The notes under the pieces were generated by a model. The model worked only from the letters and a program-made list of their open reading frames with translations, searched no databases and was not told the origin of the DNA. DNA of 64,000 bases from Paratinospora sagittata. Taxonomy: Eukaryota; Streptophyta; Magnoliopsida; Ranunculales; Menispermaceae. The DNA lies in the NCBI GenBank assembly GCA_035771175.1, contig CM069612.1:23852987-23916986 (forward strand), written 5' to 3'. Position numbers and translations under genes: made by a program. The first letter of the stretch is position 1. Each line of letters begins with the position of its first letter. Below, one piece after another: positions 60,018 to 64,000 of this stretch.

Positions 60018-61330
60018 TCAGCTCTGATACCACTTATTGACCATGGTATAAAATCATCAGCTCTAATATTAATATATGTTAATTTTGATATGTGCCTATG
60101 TGTTGCAAATTAATTTCCAACTTAAAAATTCTCGCAAGTGAACGGCTCGCAAAAGTAATAAAGTAATGAATAAGAGTATGGTTCCACAAGGAATAGTACT
60201 AACTATTGAAATTGGTTAAATCTAATTATATCTGAAAAATCAAAAATTGAGGCTAAATACCTAATGAAAATAATACTAAAAAAAATCAAAAATCAAATTA
60301 ACATGGCCATGGAGGAAAAAAAAATTAAAGACAAGAAAATTTAGATTGAACTAAAGAGCTTAAAATATGAGGACTATAATTTTACTTGTTAATATGCATT
60401 AATTTCCAATTTTATGTTAATTGATGTACTTATTATAATTGAAGGTCGAAATGCCCCTAATTTATTAAAAATAATATTAAAAGTCTTTCTAAAAGACAAT
60501 TTTTCATCTCTCGATGAAAATTAGAACACTTAGAAAGCCATTAAATTTAATGACAGATCACATAGACTATACAAGTATATATCTCTATCATATACTAATT
60601 TTACGATTTGCATTTCATCGAACATATAATATGCATCCTCTCTCGGTCCTTAACACACTAATTCAAGATCAATTGAATGGTAATCAAGCATTTAAATGTA
60701 TTAAATATTAAAATGCAAACTCAATTATAGAAACAAAGACAATCAATTGATCACTACAATTAGGAATTCATGCTAAATTTCACAAGTTAGATCAAGCCTT
60801 AGTCTAACAATTTAGCTCATGCTTAAAAGATGAAATGAAAGATATATTTGTATTAAACATATTCATCGTCATTGTTCAAATCAAGCAAAATAGAAACAAA
60901 TAAAAGAGAGGAAAAGATTAGTAATGTTCAATTCAATGTTGCTCAAATTGCTCCTCTTTGTTTCCATCTCCAATTATGTCATCATGTTCTAAACCTTTCT
61001 CTTCTTCTTTTCAAGTTCCCTTGTACGCCTCCAAAGCCAAAAAAAATGAGAGAAAAGGCTTCACTTTCTTTATATGTCCTTCTTCAAATCCTTGTATTCT
61101 TTTATTTTAATTCAATGGCTCTCATATTAAATGTGTAAATGAGCATGTGACCTTTATGATCCAAGAGCCTCAAGTCCAAGCCCTTGTCATTAATCTTCTA
61201 ATTCTCTACAAAATCAAATAACCCAAATTAGTTCAAATTAGCAAAACTTTTCAAATTAAAATATAAAATTAAGCACATATAATTTAAAAATATGAAATAA
61301 ATAATGTATAAATTACCAATTCGTGACTAT
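60018..61330 (-). repeat. Retroelement-like stretch with primer-binding-site motif
   Basis: GCTCTGATACCA at about 60020-60032 is the reverse complement of TGGTATCAGAGC, the initiator-tRNA primer site of many plant LTR elements. To its right lies AT-rich, LTR-like sequence with the phrase CTCGCAAGTGAACGGCTCGC (about 60132), which recalls a common plant retroelement repeat. Short open frames (60514-60711, 60872-61138) have no domain. No LTR ends were fixed. Confidence 0.4.
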
Positions 61331-63140
61331 GGGCTTTAATACTACTGTCTTAGCCAAATAGGTGAAGAAGATTAATGGATTAAAAATAAGTGTGATACCT
61401 CTCTGAAATATAATTTAGTGATAAAATTAATTATATAATTAATAATTAATATTAATTTTTTTTATTATTTCATTTGACGTAGCCGTAGCATCATCATATC
61501 CAACAAATCTAAAGGCGATTCAAATCGTCCTCATATAATTAGGGTACATCCCACGTGAGCCATAATTCAGGGATCCTCCAACCCATCTGTGGCTCGAGGA
61601 CAACCTTAACGAGAAATGAAAAGATGGGAGTGGTGGTTGGAGCTACAAGTGGCAACTCATTCGCTCTCATATTAATTTTAGTGTACTCATAATAATAATA
61701 ATAATAATAATACTTCCCCTTATCTTTCAATATATGTCCATCTTTGACCATACAGGAGGCCCATGTATTGTATGTGGAATTGCATTAAATTAATAACATG
61801 TCTCTGTGAAAGCAAGTCAAACCAAGTGGTTAGCTGTTCCCACTCTTAAAACCGACAAAGTCTAGTGGTGGCACTTAAAATTTATAAAAAAAAAAAAAAA
61901 AGTTTGGAATTATTATCTTCTAAAATTAGGCCTATTAATGGTGAGCCAAAAGGTCCACAAGTAGTGAAAGTTATGCAAAATATGATTTTGTATCTGAAGA
62001 GGTAGATGACATAAGCAAATTGGATTATGGTGAATTATTGCTAGGTTTCTATTGGGAAATAATATATATAAAATTGGATTATGATGAATTATTGCTAGGT
62101 TTCTATTGGCACAAGTATGATCTTCATCTTGTACTACCTAATTAATTAGAACTCTTTTTTAATTCCTTACTTCTGATTGGCCCATCAATCTATTTCCAAA
62201 ACAAAAAATAAAAATTATGGCCATCATACATGTTTACAATAATTTGTTAAATTTTGAAAGTTAAATAATTTGATTAAGTAAATTTACGTCATAATTAATC
62301 TGATAAAATTTTATGTTAATAGTCAGTTGTAAAATATAATGCAACAGAACCAAGTTTGTACGAGAGTATATGAAATATGTTCATCAAAGGTAAATTAAAA
62401 CAATAAGATCCAAAGTTCTTCCAAAAAAAAAAAAAGTTTTTTCAAAATAAAAAATTATAAACTAATTTTAAGACACTAAAGAAAACATATTTCAATAATT
62501 AAAAGGATGAGATAATATAGCACTAAATACATCATTTTTTTTTATCAAGCACTTATTTTCACAAGACATGGTGCTGACATTCATTCAAGAGAGATGATTT
62601 TTAATTGGAACTCTATGGATTTGGAGGTTCCAGTACTTGTATATATATGTATGTATACCTAACTGAGAATGCATTTGCTTTAATTTTGCCCACTCTAGCT
62701 AGCTTTTCCTTCAAATCCCAGTTCCCTAAATACCCTACCAATGAAGCTGATAAACACATGATTATTAATGTGTAATTAGGATTATTGGTTAGTTACCTCA
62801 TCCCACTAGTTACTACACAAAACTCTCAATAAAGATTATGGATAATTACAAATGCATAAACACACACCATAAACAAATGGATTAAGGAGTCAATAAGCAC
62901 TAAAGCTAGAGTGGTTACCAAAATTATATCCACAAGAAGCAATAATACAAACATTAGTATGCATCATCATATGGCCCATGATGAACAACAGAGAAAAGAA
63001 AAGAGCATCTTTTAACTCTTTAACACATATGGGAAGAACAAGCAAAACCATGTACTTTTAAAGCTAACATTTGAAAGTACAAGGAAAATATTAAAAACCA
63101 TGTAGCTTTAAAGCATTTAAAAATCCATGGCTCTTTTTGC

Positions 63141-63171
<31 letters not shown>

Positions 63172-63425
63172 TTCTCTCTATCTCTCTGTAAACACAACAT
63201 TCCTTGGACCAGGACAAGAAGTCACTCTCTCAAATGTACACATATGGGATCCACCATTGAAGAAGCTGCAAAGGAGAAATATATATCTGCCATCTACAGG
63301 GTTAAAAAAAAACTGAAAATCAAACCAAGCATGAAGTAAACCCTAGAGCAACATTTTTTTTTTTTTTTTTTACATGGGTTTGGTGGATTTTTTTGAACCA
63401 AGGATTAGTATTAAAGTAGTTTCAT
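61331..63425. other. Intergenic sequence downstream of the DUF789 gene
   Basis: Includes an (AAT)n run (61689-61712), a direct repeat of 39 bp (62017-62055 and 62071-62109, AAATTGGATTATGGTGAATT) and a (CT)n run (63140-63165). The last few hundred bases may be the 3' untranslated region of the DUF789 gene. No other gene supported. Confidence 0.45.
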
Positions 63426-63877
63426 TCAGCCATTTCTGATGATCCCTGTGAAGTAATTGAAATCATGATGCTGAACCCTTAGTTGCTTTAGCCACGAATC
63501 GGCTGCACTCAACAGTGACAAGAACCTTTCTTGGTCCCGACCATTTTGATCCGCAAACCACAAGCTTCCTTGCATCTTGTAAGTGGCTAGACCAAACGGG
63601 GGGAGAGCGATGCCACCCGCTTCCTTTCCCTTCTTTTCCACAATCACCATTTCCTCGTCGGGGCCCATTTCTGCATACCATTGATAATGTCACAAAGACC
63701 CGTAATTGGTGGGGACCATAACCTAAGTCAATATGTTTTAGTTCAAAAAAAGAGTGATAGAAATGTGGGATGAAAGAAATAATACCTTGGAAGGATGATG
63801 AAAGGGTGTGATATGTGAGGAAACATGCAGACAAGTCCTTTACTGTTCTGCCTGTAGGGATGTGATAAATTGGGTAC
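63426..63877 (-). CDS. DUF789 family protein, last two exons (5' part outside window)
   Basis: Minus strand. The penultimate exon, 63877-63786, encodes YPIYHIPTGRTVKDLSACFL and TYHTLSSSFQ. The intron, 63785-63671, begins GT and ends TATGCAG. The last exon, 63670-63426, encodes EMGPDEEMVIVEKK, IALPPFGLATYKMQGSLW, LLSAADSWLKQLRVQHHDFN and YFTGIIRNG, stop. Codon phases match at both splice sites; the single G before Tyr implies a Trp codon split with an upstream exon, as in W-YPIYRIP of the family. These are the conserved C-terminal blocks of the plant DUF789 family, whose biochemical function is unknown to me. The stop lies at the usual place, and no break is visible in the part seen. Confidence 0.88.
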
Positions 63878-64000
63878 CTGAAGAAACGCAACAAAAGAAA
63901 AAAAAATTACACACATACCAAATTAGTTTTAATCTCTTGCTTTCATTAGCTAGAACACATATATTCTCAAATTTACTGTTGAATTGCCGAGCTAACTTTG

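Noticed and set aside
63463..63894. 143-residue minus-strand frame reading through the last DUF789 intron
   Set aside because: The frame crosses the intron; consensus splice sites restore the conserved DUF789 sequence in another frame.
1..64000. CRISPR array or bacterial-type operon
   Set aside because: No regularly spaced short repeats with unique spacers and no prokaryotic gene layout; the window is a plant nuclear region.

Overview
This window looks like a plant nuclear chromosome, most likely from a eudicot. It is AT-rich, carries few genes, and is packed with decayed Copia, Ty3/gypsy, LINE, SINE, hAT and PIF/Harbinger elements. A spliced gene encoding a TIR domain argues against a grass. 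I could not identify the species.

Only two host genes are well supported. One is a complete two-exon TIR-domain gene at 24436-26269 (+), with a TATA box about 150 bases upstream. The other is the 3' end of a DUF789 family gene at 63426-63877 (-), whose upstream exons lie beyond the window. A decayed two-exon coiled-coil reading frame at 12778-13616 is unrecognised.

Layout. 0-5 kb: a non-autonomous hAT element (1151-2574) and a small foldback MITE. 5-8.2 kb: a Copia element with both LTRs and a perfect target duplication, but much of its interior is missing. 8.6-11.7 kb: the 3' end of a second, minus-strand Copia; its LTR is split by a solo LTR of another family. 12-15.9 kb: AT-rich sequence with the unknown reading frame and a minisatellite. 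15.9-21.7 kb: a minus-strand Tat-type Ty3/gypsy element cut off in its integrase. 24.3-26.3 kb: the TIR gene. 27.7-28.8 kb: an AT-rich foldback. 29.9-35.8 kb: a 5'-truncated LINE split by two LTR insertions, each with its own 5-bp target duplication. 37.5-47.0 kb: a damaged chromovirus-type Ty3/gypsy element with a foreign reading frame between its 5' LTR and gag. 47-48.3 kb: a cluster of tRNA-like composite repeats. 50.4-56.3 kb: a second LINE fragment, then a hAT with a decayed transposase. 56.9-59.4 kb: a Harbinger element inserted between the A and B boxes of a SINE. 59.5-63.4 kb: tandem duplications, a retroelement-like stretch with a primer-binding-site motif, and quiet sequence. 63.4 kb to the end: the DUF789 gene.

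The transposon genes do not form a working pathway. The useful information is the nesting order, read from target duplications, and the relationship between a transposase-bearing hAT and a deleted relative about 50 kb away. All coordinates and motif calls were read by eye without alignment software.
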